Source: Scenedesmus sp. ARA3
Taxonomy: Eukaryota > Chlorophyta > Chlorophyceae > Sphaeropleales > Scenedesmaceae
DNA length: 64,000 nt
NCBI GenBank assembly: GCA_004335835.1
Contig: RWJK01001491.1
Coordinates: 53,361-117,360 of the forward strand
Direction: 5' to 3'
Position numbers and translations under genes: made by a program. The notes beneath the pieces were generated by a model that had not been told where the DNA came from, made no database searches, and saw only the letters and a program-made list of their open reading frames with translations. Within the stretch, counting starts at the first letter, position 1. Each line of letters starts with the position of its first letter. This document shows positions 48,433 through 58,449 of the stretch, piece after piece.

Positions 48433-48920
48433 ACTCTGGTCAGGACTCGTTCCCTAACCGTTCCCTAACAGTTCCCTAACCCTTCCCTAGCCATTCCCTA
48501 AAAGTTGCAGCAGCTGTTTCTCCCATATACAGAGCCTGTAGAGTGTTAAACGCACTGTAATATATATTATATTGTCTACTTGTACTTATGTTGAAGCTGG
48601 CAGCCGGGTAGGCGACCCTCACCATTGCTGTGCCTGCTCCTGCAGTGGGTCCTGCTGACTGCTGCTGCTGCTGCTGCTACCAGTGCTGCTGAAGGTGCTG
48701 CGTGTTGTGCATCTTTGCCGTTGGATGAAGGACATTATGATTACGATCAATGTGCTTCTGCGTGTATCAGCGCAACTTGTGCTGCACTTCTGCACACTTC
48801 GAGTGGACCTGCCTGCGGCACTGAGCTGCAGCAGATGCAGCAGCTCCACTAGTGCCACGAGCAAAATCACGCTCACCAAGTGATGGTGCTCGGTGAGATG
48901 TTGAAATCAAATACAAAGCA
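48433..48920 (+). repeat. Dispersed direct repeat, copy 1 (about 488 bases)
   Basis: Sequence from ACTCTGGTCAGGACTCG to ATACAAAGCA matches 63391-63871 in the same orientation with few substitutions and small indels. It starts with a run of [13 protein letters not shown] 10-11 base units, then an AT-rich stretch and a (CTG)n stretch with an open frame that ends CGTEL. This copy is cut by the N gap. It is probably the end of a mobile or segmentally duplicated element; no transposase or reverse transcriptase is visible. Confidence 0.85.
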
Positions 48921-48970
48921 NNNNNNNNNNNNNNNNNNNNNNNNNNNNNNNNNNNNNNNNNNNNNNNNNN
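48921..48970. other. Assembly gap (50 N)
   Basis: The gap lies between the end of the dispersed repeat and a truncated exon copy of the Nudix gene, so the missing 5' exons may be hidden or lost here. Confidence 0.98.
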
Positions 48971-49183
48971 TATGTTACGACCTGCAGCTGCCGGAGGACT
49001 TTGTGCCGCAGCCACAAGATGGCGAGGTGGGTTCAGGGTTCTGCGAGGATCAAGGGCGGGGTTTTCAGGGTTTTGTTGGTGGGACTTGTTGGTTCGAGTG
49101 CAATGACTAGCCAGGGTTGGGGCCTGTCTTTATAAATGAGGTACAACCCAGCGGCAGCAGCACGGGCAGCAGCAGCAGTACCA

Positions 49184-49282
<99 letters not shown>

Positions 49283-49390
49283 CCAGTGGGCTGTGAGAGC
49301 ATGAGCGAAGAAGGCCTGAAGCCTGACGTGTTATTATGTTACGACCTGCAGCTGCCGGAGGACTTTGTGCCACAGCCGCAAGACCGCGAG
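48971..49390 (+). repeat. Two extra copies of the Nudix penultimate exon
   Basis: Copy 1 (gap edge to 49026) retains YDLQLPEDFVPQPQDGE and the GTGGGT donor. Copy 2 (about 49281-49390) retains VGCESMSEEGLKPDVLL through the same block and its donor, with QDRE instead of QDGE. The used or last copy is 49530-49646. All keep the reading frame. Confidence 0.85.
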
Positions 49391-50083
49391 GTGGGTTCGG
49401 GGTTTTGTGGGGATCAGTGTGTGTTTTTGGGTGCTTATGGTGAACTCGTTTGCTGCATGCGTTGATTAGGCCATAGTGAAAGCTTGTCGTGCGAAAGAAA
49501 ACCCAGCAGCAGCAGCAGCAGCAGCAGCGCCGGTGGGCTTTGTGAGCTACGCGAGCATGAGCGAAGAAGGCCTGAAGCCTGGCGTGTTGTTATGTTACGA
49601 CCTGCAGCTGCCGGAGGACTTTGTGCCGCAGCCACAAGATGGCGAGGTGGGTTGAAATGTGTTGCGTAGTGTGTATGGTTGGAGCGGTATATGTCTGCAG
49701 GGTTGACTGTGGTGGTAGGTGTTGACGTGCGCTGATAAGGGTACTGTTACCGTACAGAGCATGGACTGATCTCCTGTGTGCGCTTGCAAGAGCTGTCAAG
49801 CAATACTTTGCCTGTGGGTAGGACAGATTGAGCGCACACAGCATGCGCTGCTCGATTCCCTGTGTTGTAGACGGGGTAAGGGAGCTACTGCACTCCGCCT
49901 CGTGTGTGCATTCCATCGAGGGAAGGCAGGAGATCCTGCCTGTGCCCTGGCATGGCTCCAGTAGGACCCTCTGGCTCAATTGTATCAAACACCTCTGCAG
50001 TGCAGCTGCGCCCTACTGTGGGTGCATCTCGTTCAGCAGTGCTGCAAGATACATGGCACACAAGCTGGCAGCACACTGATTCA

Positions 50084-50127
<44 letters not shown>

Positions 50128-50328
50128 ATCCAATGCTGCCTGCAGGTTGAGGAGTTCATGCTGTGGGACCTTGAAAAGGTGGCCACAGTCATCAGCAGCA
50201 GCACCGAGTACAAGCCCAACTGCTGCCTCGTCATCATCGACTTTTTGGTGCGGCATGGCCTGGTGGCACCTGAGGAGGCGGGGTACCTGCGCATGGTGCG
50301 GGGGCTGCGGGCTGGCGACCCATTGTGA
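48971..50328 (+). CDS. Nudix hydrolase, NUDT20/24-type, C-terminal part only
   Basis: The penultimate exon (about 49530-49646) encodes VGFVSYASMSEEGLKPG, then VLLCYDLQLPEDFVPQPQDGE. It joins the last exon 50146-50328 (VEEFMLWDLEKVATVISS, then NCCLVIIDFLVRHGLVAPEE, ending LRAGDPL and stop). These match the C-terminal third of plant chloroplast Nudix hydrolases 20/24 (CYDLELPQDFVP, LVIIDFLFRHGFI). The phase at their join fits: exon end GAG, next GTT. The Nudix box exons are absent and the region is preceded by a gap, so the gene is truncated, misassembled or a relic. TGTAA is at 50948-50952. The substrate cannot be inferred. Confidence 0.7.
49188..49280. repeat. CAG triplet tract (about 31 units)
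   Basis: An uninterrupted CAG run abuts the acceptor side of the second Nudix exon copy. Confidence 0.95.
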
Positions 50329-50399
50329 ATGCAGGCACACTGATCCGCAGGAAGTTTGACATAGATTTAACAGCGTGGCTGCCACTGTGATAGTGATTG

Positions 50400-50680
50400 G
50401 AGATTTGGTGCCGGGTGGCTTGGTGGCGCCGGAGGAGGCGGCGTATCTGTGCATGGTGCGGGGGCTGCGGGCTGGCGACCCGCTGTGAATGCAGGCGCAC
50501 TGACTTGCTTGGTCTCTGTGATCATTACACGACAGAGCATATGAGACATACTGGGGCTGTCATCAAGGCGGCAGCTGAGGATTTGCGGCAGGGTGTTCAT
50601 ACCTTGCATGCTACTGTGATTTGAATAGACCTCAGGGAGTGCTGGTGCGGCATGGCCTGGTGGCACCTGAAAAGGCTGCT
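50400..50680 (+). repeat. Two partial copies of the Nudix terminal exon
   Basis: At 50406-50488 the exon tail recurs (PGGLVAPEEAAYLCMVRGLRA, then GDPL and a TGA in the same place). At about 50645-50680 a shorter fragment (VRHGLVAPEKAAISE) recurs. Both lie after the true stop at 50326-50328. Confidence 0.8.
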
Positions 50681-51272
50681 ATCTCTGAGTGAATTGCTAT
50701 CTCGTGGGAATGTCTCTACGTTGCGCACCAACTGTGTGTTTTGCAGCAGCAACAACTGTGCTGTTGCGAAGGGTGCCAGTAGAGGAGTGCAGTAGAGGAT
50801 TGCCGTGCATGGCAGCCTGCACGTACTGCATAGGCAGTACAGGGCATGCAGCCGGTTTGCCTCAGCTCACGCCCAGCTGCCCTGCTATGCTGCTTGGTGA
50901 TTAAAACTTATCATGGTATGCCTTTGGAAGCAAGTTGAAGCGTTTTGTGTAAGGGTTCAGACAAAAGACAGCGTGGCTGCTGCTAACATGCATTTGTGAC
51001 ACTGACCTTCCTCCAGGGCAACCGATCGTTGTGTCGTGAAGTCGATATATACGTCTGACATTCGTTAGCCTGCCCACTCAGCTTGTCGCGCATCAACACC
51101 GTTTCGTGTTCGCAGCCTGCGCAGCTTATCGGAGATATACATCGACGCCTGCTGCTGCAAGTAGCTCAATACTCTGTTACAAGTATCACTTTACTATTTG
51201 AAGAAACCGCAGATAGTGGTTGCTAAGGCTGCAGCTGTACGTGACTGAGCAGCAGGTCATAGGCTAGACACC
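50681..51272. other. Nudix 3' end and eIF6 upstream region
   Basis: A TGTAA motif at 50948-50952 may end the Nudix transcript. The remaining roughly 320 bases up to the eIF6 ATG should hold its promoter and 5' UTR. No defined element was recognised. Confidence 0.4.
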
Positions 51273-51412
51273 ATGGCCACCCGCTGCCAGGTGAGCATCC
51301 GAGCGTTGCTGTTGGCTGCATGGAAATCATAATATGTCGGTGGTTTACTGGTAGCCGTTGCAGCTGTGCTACGTCCCATCAGCTGGCAAGCCAGCTGTCC
51401 TGGCACAGCAGC

Positions 51413-51500
<88 letters not shown>

Positions 51501-52478
51501 GCAGTGTGCATGGAGCACGTGCAGTCAACAAGACAGTCGTTTCAGCGGTTCATGATCAAGTACAATATACTGCTAATATATGTTCTGCGGTTGGCAGCAG
51601 CAGTGTTTCACAGGGGTAGCTGCGCAGCTGCCTGATGCAATGCAGCCTGATCACTGCAGCAGGCAGTGCAAGCAGCCAGCTTGAGGTCACATGCTTAGCC
51701 TGGGTTCAACAGTACCTCGTTACTCCCCCACAAAAAACAGCATCGTATTTGGTGACCATTGCTGCGCTGCCCCTGGAACACCGTGCTGGCTGCCGCAGTT
51801 TGAGAACAGCAACGATGTAGGCGTGTTTGCGCAGCTCACAAACGCGTACGCGCTGATCGCCCTGGGCGGCGCAGAGAACTTCTACAGCGTGTTTGAGTCA
51901 GAGCTTGCAGACCACATCCCAGTCATCAAGACCAGCATATCAGGTGGGTGGACACAGATTGCATGCATCTGATGCAATTTCTATGTCAACAGCAGGAAGG
52001 ACACAGCTTGTGTAACTTGCCAAGGCAGCAGGAGAGCTGGGTGGTGTGGAAAGGTGGTACAAAATCAGCTGAGCACTGGCAGCAGCAGATCTGAATCGCT
52101 GATTCGCTGATGGCTGAGCAGCGGCAGCATCTTGACACTCACCAGTGAACCGCGCATGCTTCTCTTGCGTGAGTAGGGTGATTCTCGTAACACTGGCCAT
52201 CTGTCCACCAGCAGCCTCCCTGGCTGGCCTCTCATATCTGCTGCTGCTACTGCCGCCGCCGCCGTTGTATCTTCCTGGAGGTACGCGCCTAGTGGGCCGC
52301 ATGACTGTGGGCAACAAGAATGCCCTGCTGGTGCCCAAAATGCAACCACTAAATCACTGCTGCTGCTGCTGCTGCCGCTGCTCTGTTTCATTGTCGTCAC
52401 CCTGCAGGCACACGCCTAGTGGGGCGCATGACAGTCGGCAACAAGAATGCCCTGCTGGTGCCCAACAGCAACCACTGA

Positions 52479-52525
<47 letters not shown>

Positions 52526-53894
52526 GCCACAGGCACGCGCCTAGTGGGCCGCATGACAGTCGGCAACAAGAATGGCCTGCTGGTGCCCAACAGCACCACC
52601 GACCAGGAGCTGCAGCACATCCGCAACAGCCTGCCTGATGAGGTGGTGGTGCAGCGCATCGATGAGAGGTTGAGCGCGCTGGGCAACGTTATCGCGTGCA
52701 ATGATTACGTGGCGCTCATCCACCCGGACATTGACAAGGAGACAGAGGAAATTGTGCAGGTGAGGTTGTAGAGAGGGCGGTTGTTATAACAGTATTTGTG
52801 GGGCTTACAAGGCGGCTACTGCCACATGTGGGTGGGGCAATAGCAGGGGTGTTGCGGCTGTGGCTTTGGTTGTGGTGCAGCCTTCCCGATGAGGTGGTGG
52901 TGCAGCGCATCGATGAGAGACTGTCTGCGCTGGGCAACGTCATCGCGTGCAACGATTACGTCGCGTTGATCCACCCGGACATTGACAAGGAGACAGAGGA
53001 AATCGTGCAGGTGGGTGGCGTGGGCTGGGGGCTGGCACTGAAGTTGCGGCACAGAAATAGGATCCCAGCCATCTCATAGCAGTACCTGTACATCCACACG
53101 CTGCACCCACCAGCAGTGTGGTTCCACCAACTTTTGGCTACATGTGACTGATCTGCCACTGTCACACCACCCCAACACGCAGGATGTCCTGGATGTGGAC
53201 GTGTTCCGGCAGACCGCGGCGGCCTTCGCTCTGGCTTGTAGTAAACCCTCTTGCTGCTGCTACCTTTGCGCTGTTCTTTCTGCAATTGCCTTCTGTGCTA
53301 CGCGACAGGACGTGCTGGGCGTGGACGTGTTCCGGCAGACGGCGGCTGGCCCCAAACCGGCATGCATTAAAACATGTTGCTGCTGCTGCCCCTGTCCTGC
53401 CTTGTGTCGAATACAAACAAACAAACGTATGACGCAGGACGTGTTGGGCGTGGACGTGTTCTGGCAGACAGTGGCTGGCAACGTGCTGGGTGTATACTGG
53501 TGCTGCTGCCTCTGCCCTGCCGTCGTCTGCAATCTGTTAAACCTGCCTGTTCACCGCACCAACAGGACGTGCTGGGCGTGGACGTGTTCCGGCAGACGGT
53601 GGCTGGCAACGTGCTGGTGGGCAGCTACTGCGCCTTCAGCAACCAGGGCGGCCTGGTGCACCCCAAGACCAGCATTGAGGACCTGGACGAGCTCAGCTCC
53701 CTGCTGCAGGTGCGGTGCAGGAACTGGGCGTGTGAAAGGGATGTGTTTTGGGTAACAGGCAGTATGTACAAGGTTATAGGACATGCGCCTGCGAACGAGC
53801 AGTGCTGCCTGCAGCATGTACAGAGACAGTACGCAGTCGGTTGCTGGTGCTTGTTGCTGCCATTGGCTTTGGCTGGCAACCAGCTTTCTCGCAG

Positions 53895-53928
<34 letters not shown>

Positions 53929-54476
53929 ACTGCTGCGTAATGTAGCCTGCTCTCCACTCTGCGTGTCTGCATCCTTATCTGACCAATCTGCATTTGCATC
54001 TGGTTGATCTGCCTCCTAACCATTGCAGGTGCCGCTGGTGGCGGGCACCGTCAACCGCGGCAGTGACGTCATCGGGGCGGGGCTGGTGGTCAACAACTGG
54101 ACGGCCTTCTGCGGCCTGGACACCTCTGTTGGTTGCCAAGCTATCTGCCCACTGCTGCTGCTGCTGCTGTTGCTGCCTGCTCTACGCTTGCTTCTTGAAA
54201 CGCTTGCTGCTGGTTCTGCCCACATCACTCTGCATCTTGACCAATGTGCACCTGCGTCACAACCCTGTGCAGGTGCCGCTGGTGGCCGGCACGGTCAACC
54301 GCGGCAGTGACGTCATTGGGGCTGGGCTGGTGGTCAATGACTGGACGGCCTTCTGCGGCCTGGACACTACCAGCACGGAGATGAGCGTAATAGAGTCGGT
54401 GTTCAAGCTGCGCGACGCGCAGCCGAGCGCGATCGTGAATGAGATGCGCGCGAGCCTGATTGATACCATGGTGTGA
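51273..54476 (+). CDS. EIF6: Eukaryotic translation initiation factor 6 (eIF6)
   Basis: Five exons (51273-51290, 51799-51943, 52533-52759, 53566-53709, 54273-54476) give exactly 245 residues, the family's normal length. Sequence is near-identical to other eIF6: [116 protein letters not shown] and [20 protein letters not shown]. eIF6 binds the 60S subunit, acts in its nucleolar maturation and blocks premature joining to 40S until released by EFL1/SBDS. Exon 1 codes only six residues (MATRCQ). The introns hold at least seven partial exon copies, and a 30-unit CAG tract starts 24 bases after the stop. A poly(A) TGTAA is at 55490. Confidence 0.96.
51415..51498. repeat. CAG triplet tract (28 units)
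   Basis: Uninterrupted CAG run in eIF6 intron 1. Confidence 0.95.
52281..52480 (+). repeat. Two extra copies of the 5' end of eIF6 exon 3
   Basis: The used exon starts at 52533. Copies start at about 52281 and about 52409, each reading [18 protein letters not shown] before diverging, versus [18 protein letters not shown] in the used exon. The first three or four codon differences per copy are silent apart from the shared G-to-A replacement. Intronic CTG runs separate the units. Confidence 0.85.
52881..53010 (+). repeat. Extra copy of the 3' half of eIF6 exon 3 with both splice sites
   Basis: Between a CAG acceptor and a GTGGGT donor, 130 bases encode 43 codons identical in protein to the end of exon 3 ([20 protein letters not shown] through IVQ). 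Ten codons differ and all ten are silent, including AGC versus TCT and CTC versus TTG. It lies 120 bases downstream of the used donor. Confidence 0.92.
53183..53565 (+). repeat. Three extra tandem copies of the 5' end of eIF6 exon 4
   Basis: Acceptor plus exon head (D-V-L-x-V-D-V-F-x-Q-T) occurs at 53183, 53309, 53438 and, as the used exon, 53566. Spacings are 126, 129 and 128 bases. The first three are mutually in frame, so an open reading frame runs through them. The last step shifts frame, so use of an upstream acceptor would not give eIF6. Confidence 0.92.
54029..54125 (+). repeat. Extra copy of the 5' end of eIF6 exon 5
   Basis: After its own CAG acceptor the copy reads [18 protein letters not shown], then [14 protein letters not shown]. 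The used exon at 54273 has [14 protein letters not shown]. Five silent changes and one replacement (N/D) separate the two over about 32 codons. Confidence 0.9.
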
Positions 54477-54499
54477 GCTGTGGCAGCAGAGGGAGCAGC

Positions 54500-54500
<1 letters not shown>

Positions 54501-54590
<90 letters not shown>
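54501..54590. repeat. CAG triplet tract (30 units) right after the eIF6 stop
   Basis: Thirty uninterrupted CAG units start 24 bases after the TGA. The tract would be transcribed in the eIF6 3' UTR. Confidence 0.95.
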
Positions 54591-54593
<3 letters not shown>

Positions 54594-55489
54594 CAGCGCG
54601 CGCCGCTACCTGGGTGGCAGCAGTGGCGGCAGCAGCAGTAGTTGCGCCTCACGCAGTGGCAGCTGCGGCAGCAGCAGCAGGGGCGCCTGGGGTGGTGCAG
54701 CACAGCAGGTCAGCAGCTGCATGCACAACGCGCAGCGGCTGTGTCTGGCTGCCAGTTGCTGGGATCAATGTTGCTACAGCCTCCTCAGCTCAAGTCGCTG
54801 TGGCTGCAGCCAAGCGACTTTGTTGCGAGAGCTGCATGCTGTAGCCTGCGGCAGGCGCAGCATTTTGACTGTCTTGTGGCCCCTGCATCTCAGACAGCAG
54901 AAGAATGTGTGCATAATGGTGCAAGTTGTTGACAGTGAGGTTGCAGTTGTGTCGCTGGCGGGCAGCTGCACTTTATGGGCTGACAAGGGTTTCAGAGCGG
55001 GCATCTGGCTGCTCTGAGGCTGAAGTTGCTGTCATGACATGCAGGGAACTCGTTTTGCAGCTTCTAGGTTGCACCTGAGTTGTCTCGCTGTTGTTGAGCA
55101 GCCCATTGGCAGGCGTAGGCATGCGAAACAGCAGGGCACCTGGTGCTTTGTTTGTATCTGGGCCCTGCATGATGCCAGGTTTGCACGTGACAAGTGTTCC
55201 GCTGCCAGAAGGCTTCTTTGTACATTTGCTCAACCTGCCAAGTATGGGTGCTGGGTTCACAGTATGCTTATGCACGCTTTCAGTTGGTGTGGGCCTGCTG
55301 TTGCATCATGTACAGACAGGCGTGACATCGGTTGGGCTGTATACCTTGGGCGGCATGTGCAGGCTCTGATGCAGGGTTGTCTCCTTTTCCAGCCAGTTCA
55401 CACATAGAAGAATGTGGCACAGTGCACGCATCTTTCTGTTTGAATCTCAGCTGCCCTTTACGGGGAGCAACGTTGTCATGAAGGTCAAA

Positions 55490-55494
55490 TGTAA
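55490..55494 (+). terminator. TGTAA poly(A) signal, eIF6
   Basis: Chlorophyte-type pentamer about 1 kb after the eIF6 stop. Confidence 0.45.
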
Positions 55495-55817
55495 CAGACC
55501 TCGCCCCCTTGTGCTTGTGTTGGCCCATCTTGTGTGTGTCATCAATACATCTGCTGACAAGGATGATAGACCTATAGTTGTAGTAGTGAGCTGAAATTCG
55601 CGTGCCACGTGGTCGACGTGCCAAAGGTAAAGCATCAGGAATACGTGAACAAGGATCGCCGATTCGTCCGACCCAAGTTAACTGAAAACGACTAGGCGTG
55701 CTTCGAAACACCAAGGGGCGTGCGTGCTTGAATCCTCGTTGACACATCCTCCACTAGCTACTGCTTGGTGACAGCAGCAGCAGCAGCAGTAGTAGCAGTA
55801 GCAACGGCAGTAGCAGC

Positions 55818-58418
55818 ATGCGGGCTGCGGGCCAACTCTTGCGGCGAGTTGGCGGTGGAATCAGCCTCCAACAGTGGCTGCTTTGTAGCGCCAATGTGCA
55901 GTTCGTGCGCAGCAGCAGCTCAACAGCAGCAGCAGCAGCCTTGCTGTACAGGGACTTCATACAGCAGAGCCTGTACCACCCAGTGAGTGCAGCAGCTCGC
56001 ATCCATGTGCTGGAAATCAGCTGCACGATACACTGTGCCAGTTTAACAGGTGTGGTGTTACTGCAAGATGAAAGCAACTGTAGGGTGTTGAAAAGCGTGG
56101 CGTCATGCCATTTGGCCATGGCTGTGTTGGCAAGGCAAGGCATCCACCTGCCACCATGCATGGCAATCCTGGTGGCATGTAGCACAGCATGGCAGCCATG
56201 CACCCTCTTGAGAGCAACTGCATTATACCACCCTAGAGTACGTCATGGCACCGCAGCCAGCAGATTGTTGTCTTGCTGGCACTCTGCATGCACGCCAGTA
56301 GCCTGCTACACCTGCTGCTGCTGCCCCTATGCCTGACCTGGAGCTGAAACACACCCTCATATTCAAATCTGCAAATCGATTTTCAAACTCAGGTCCAGGG
56401 CTACTTCAACAAGCCACAGGCGCCGCTCAGCCGGCTGCCGCAGCCCATCCATTTCAACCGGCTCCTCAACCAGGCTGAGTACAAGGCAGTGCTGGCAGAG
56501 CTCTACAAGCAGCTGCAGGTGATAAGAGTAGCCTAGGGTATGCGTTGCAACTGGATTGCTTTGTTGCGCCCGCTATGTAATTGCGGGTTGCACAACCAGG
56601 CAGCGTACAAGGGAGTGCTGGCACAGCCACAAGCAGCTGCAGGTGACAGCTCACAAAAGGCTGTGCTGCATCGTAGCATACCTTCCCATGCCATGCTGCT
56701 ATGGAAGGGAAGGGCTGGCATGCAGGCAAACGTGTACACAGCTGCAGCACTGCGTCGTGTGTACATCAGTTGCAGAGTGAAGGCTGCAAACACTGCAATG
56801 ACGCGCCTGCTGCTCACACCCTTGGACTCCTGCTGCTGCAGGTTGCCTGGCTTACGCCTGTGGAGGTGTTTGCGCCCTGGTACGCAACCAAGTTTCTCAA
56901 CTGCTGGAACTCACAACCTTTTGTCAATTGCGCTGCCACAGGTTGACTGGCTCACGCCTGTGGAGGTGTTTGCGCCCTGGTATGGCAGGGCCCTGGCCCA
57001 CTACATGCTGGAGTGCCGCAAACACACACTGCAGGGAGGCAGCAGCCAGCCACTTGCCATAGTGGAAGTCGGGGGCGGCACAGGCACCCTTGCTGCGAGC
57101 GTTCTGGTGAGGGCGGCCTGCAGGAACGCCACTGCTTGCAGGACTGCTCTCTCCTGCAGGGTCTGGTCTGCAGCTGTTGTAACAGGAGCGTTTTAAGCAA
57201 GCTGGGCGGTCTTATCCATTGGGTTGATGCATTTGGTGCTGTTGAAATGTTGTTGGACATAAGGGAACTCCGTATTGCTTGCATGGCAGCTGCACCTCGC
57301 TGGCCATTGTGGAGGTCGGGGGCGGCACAGGCACCCTTGCTGCGAGCGTGCTGGTGGGGGTTGCTTGCAGGAGCGCCACTGCTTGCAGTGCTGCTGTGCA
57401 GTGATGCTCTGCAGTGCGCTGGTCTGCAGCTGCTGTGCATGAACTTGAAGTTAACTGGGTGTGCAGGTGCTAGCGCACTCTGGTAACCACGTACTACTAG
57501 TAGAACAGTTGCATGGCAGGTGCGCCCTTGCCCCCCTAGCAGTGGCAGCTTACCTGCCCGCCTGCCTGCACCTGCTGCTGCTGCTGCGGCTGCTGCTGCA
57601 CCTGCTGCTGCTGCTGCCACCGCACCACTTGCAGGACTACATAGCAGAGAAAGAGCCCGTCACTTACAGCTGCATGCGCTACACCACCATAGAGATCAGC
57701 TCCAACCTAGCAGCGCAGCAGCAGCAGCTCATCGTGCAGCAGCGAGGGCATGCGCAGGCCTGGCGCAGCGTGCAGGGCGATGCAGCAGCAGCTGGGGCAT
57801 GGGGTGACGTGGCGGCGGCGCTGCCGCAGCAGCACAGCCTGCAGCAGCACGTGTTTGTGCTGATGATGGAGGTGCTGGACAACCTGCCGCATGACAGGTG
57901 GGAGGCGTATGCATGATTATGAATCATGTTATAACAGTGCTGCTGCGCAGCCTGCAGCAGCACGCGTTTGTGCTGATGATGGAGGTGCTGGATAGCCTGC
58001 TGCATGACAGGTGAGAGGTGCGCACACATGTTTGCACGACTGCAGATGTGGGCGTTACAGGTAGCGACATACAGCAGATGTGGGGGTAACGGCAGGTCAC
58101 GCACAACACATTCACCAAGCTGCTCGTAGCTGCTCTGGTTGCTTCCCCAGGCACCCATCGCATGATTTAGAACGAATCATGGCCTGTGCAGACCTCGCTC
58201 ATGTGTTGCTGGCTGCACATTGTGCTGATGGAGGAGCACTGCGCTGGGTTCCTGTGTATGCGTAGTATTGTCGTTGCTTGATTGGATGTCATCTCCAGCT
58301 TGCGGCTAACACCTTCACGCTCCTGCCACATGGTACTGCGCAGGGTCGTCCGCACATCACCAGCCGCAGACTGGCAGCAAGTGGCAGTGGTTCAGCAACA
58401 GCAGCAGCACAGCACCAT

Positions 58419-58449
<31 letters not shown>

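Larger units (their letters stand above)
54477..55817 (+). other. eIF6 3' UTR and upstream region of the methyltransferase gene
   Basis: It begins with the CAG tract 54501-54590 and Gly/Ser-Ala coding-like low complexity. The TGTAA at 55490-55494 marks a likely transcript end about 1 kb after the stop. No further gene was recognised. Confidence 0.55.

Noticed and set aside
49136..49465. Poly-alanine, poly-leucine and poly-serine open frames over CAG tracts (also at 51366 and 54473)
   Set aside because: Any CAG run is open in all six frames; none links to a gene model.
52881..53010. Simple mutually exclusive exon alternative for eIF6 exon 3
   Set aside because: It would need a donor inside exon 3 at the matching point (AACAG followed by CC), which lacks GT; kept as an unexplained copy instead.
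53144..53755. 203-codon open frame with three DVLxVDVFxQT repeats, as a repeat protein
   Set aside because: It is the in-frame chain of eIF6 exon-head copies plus intron; no start or independent support.
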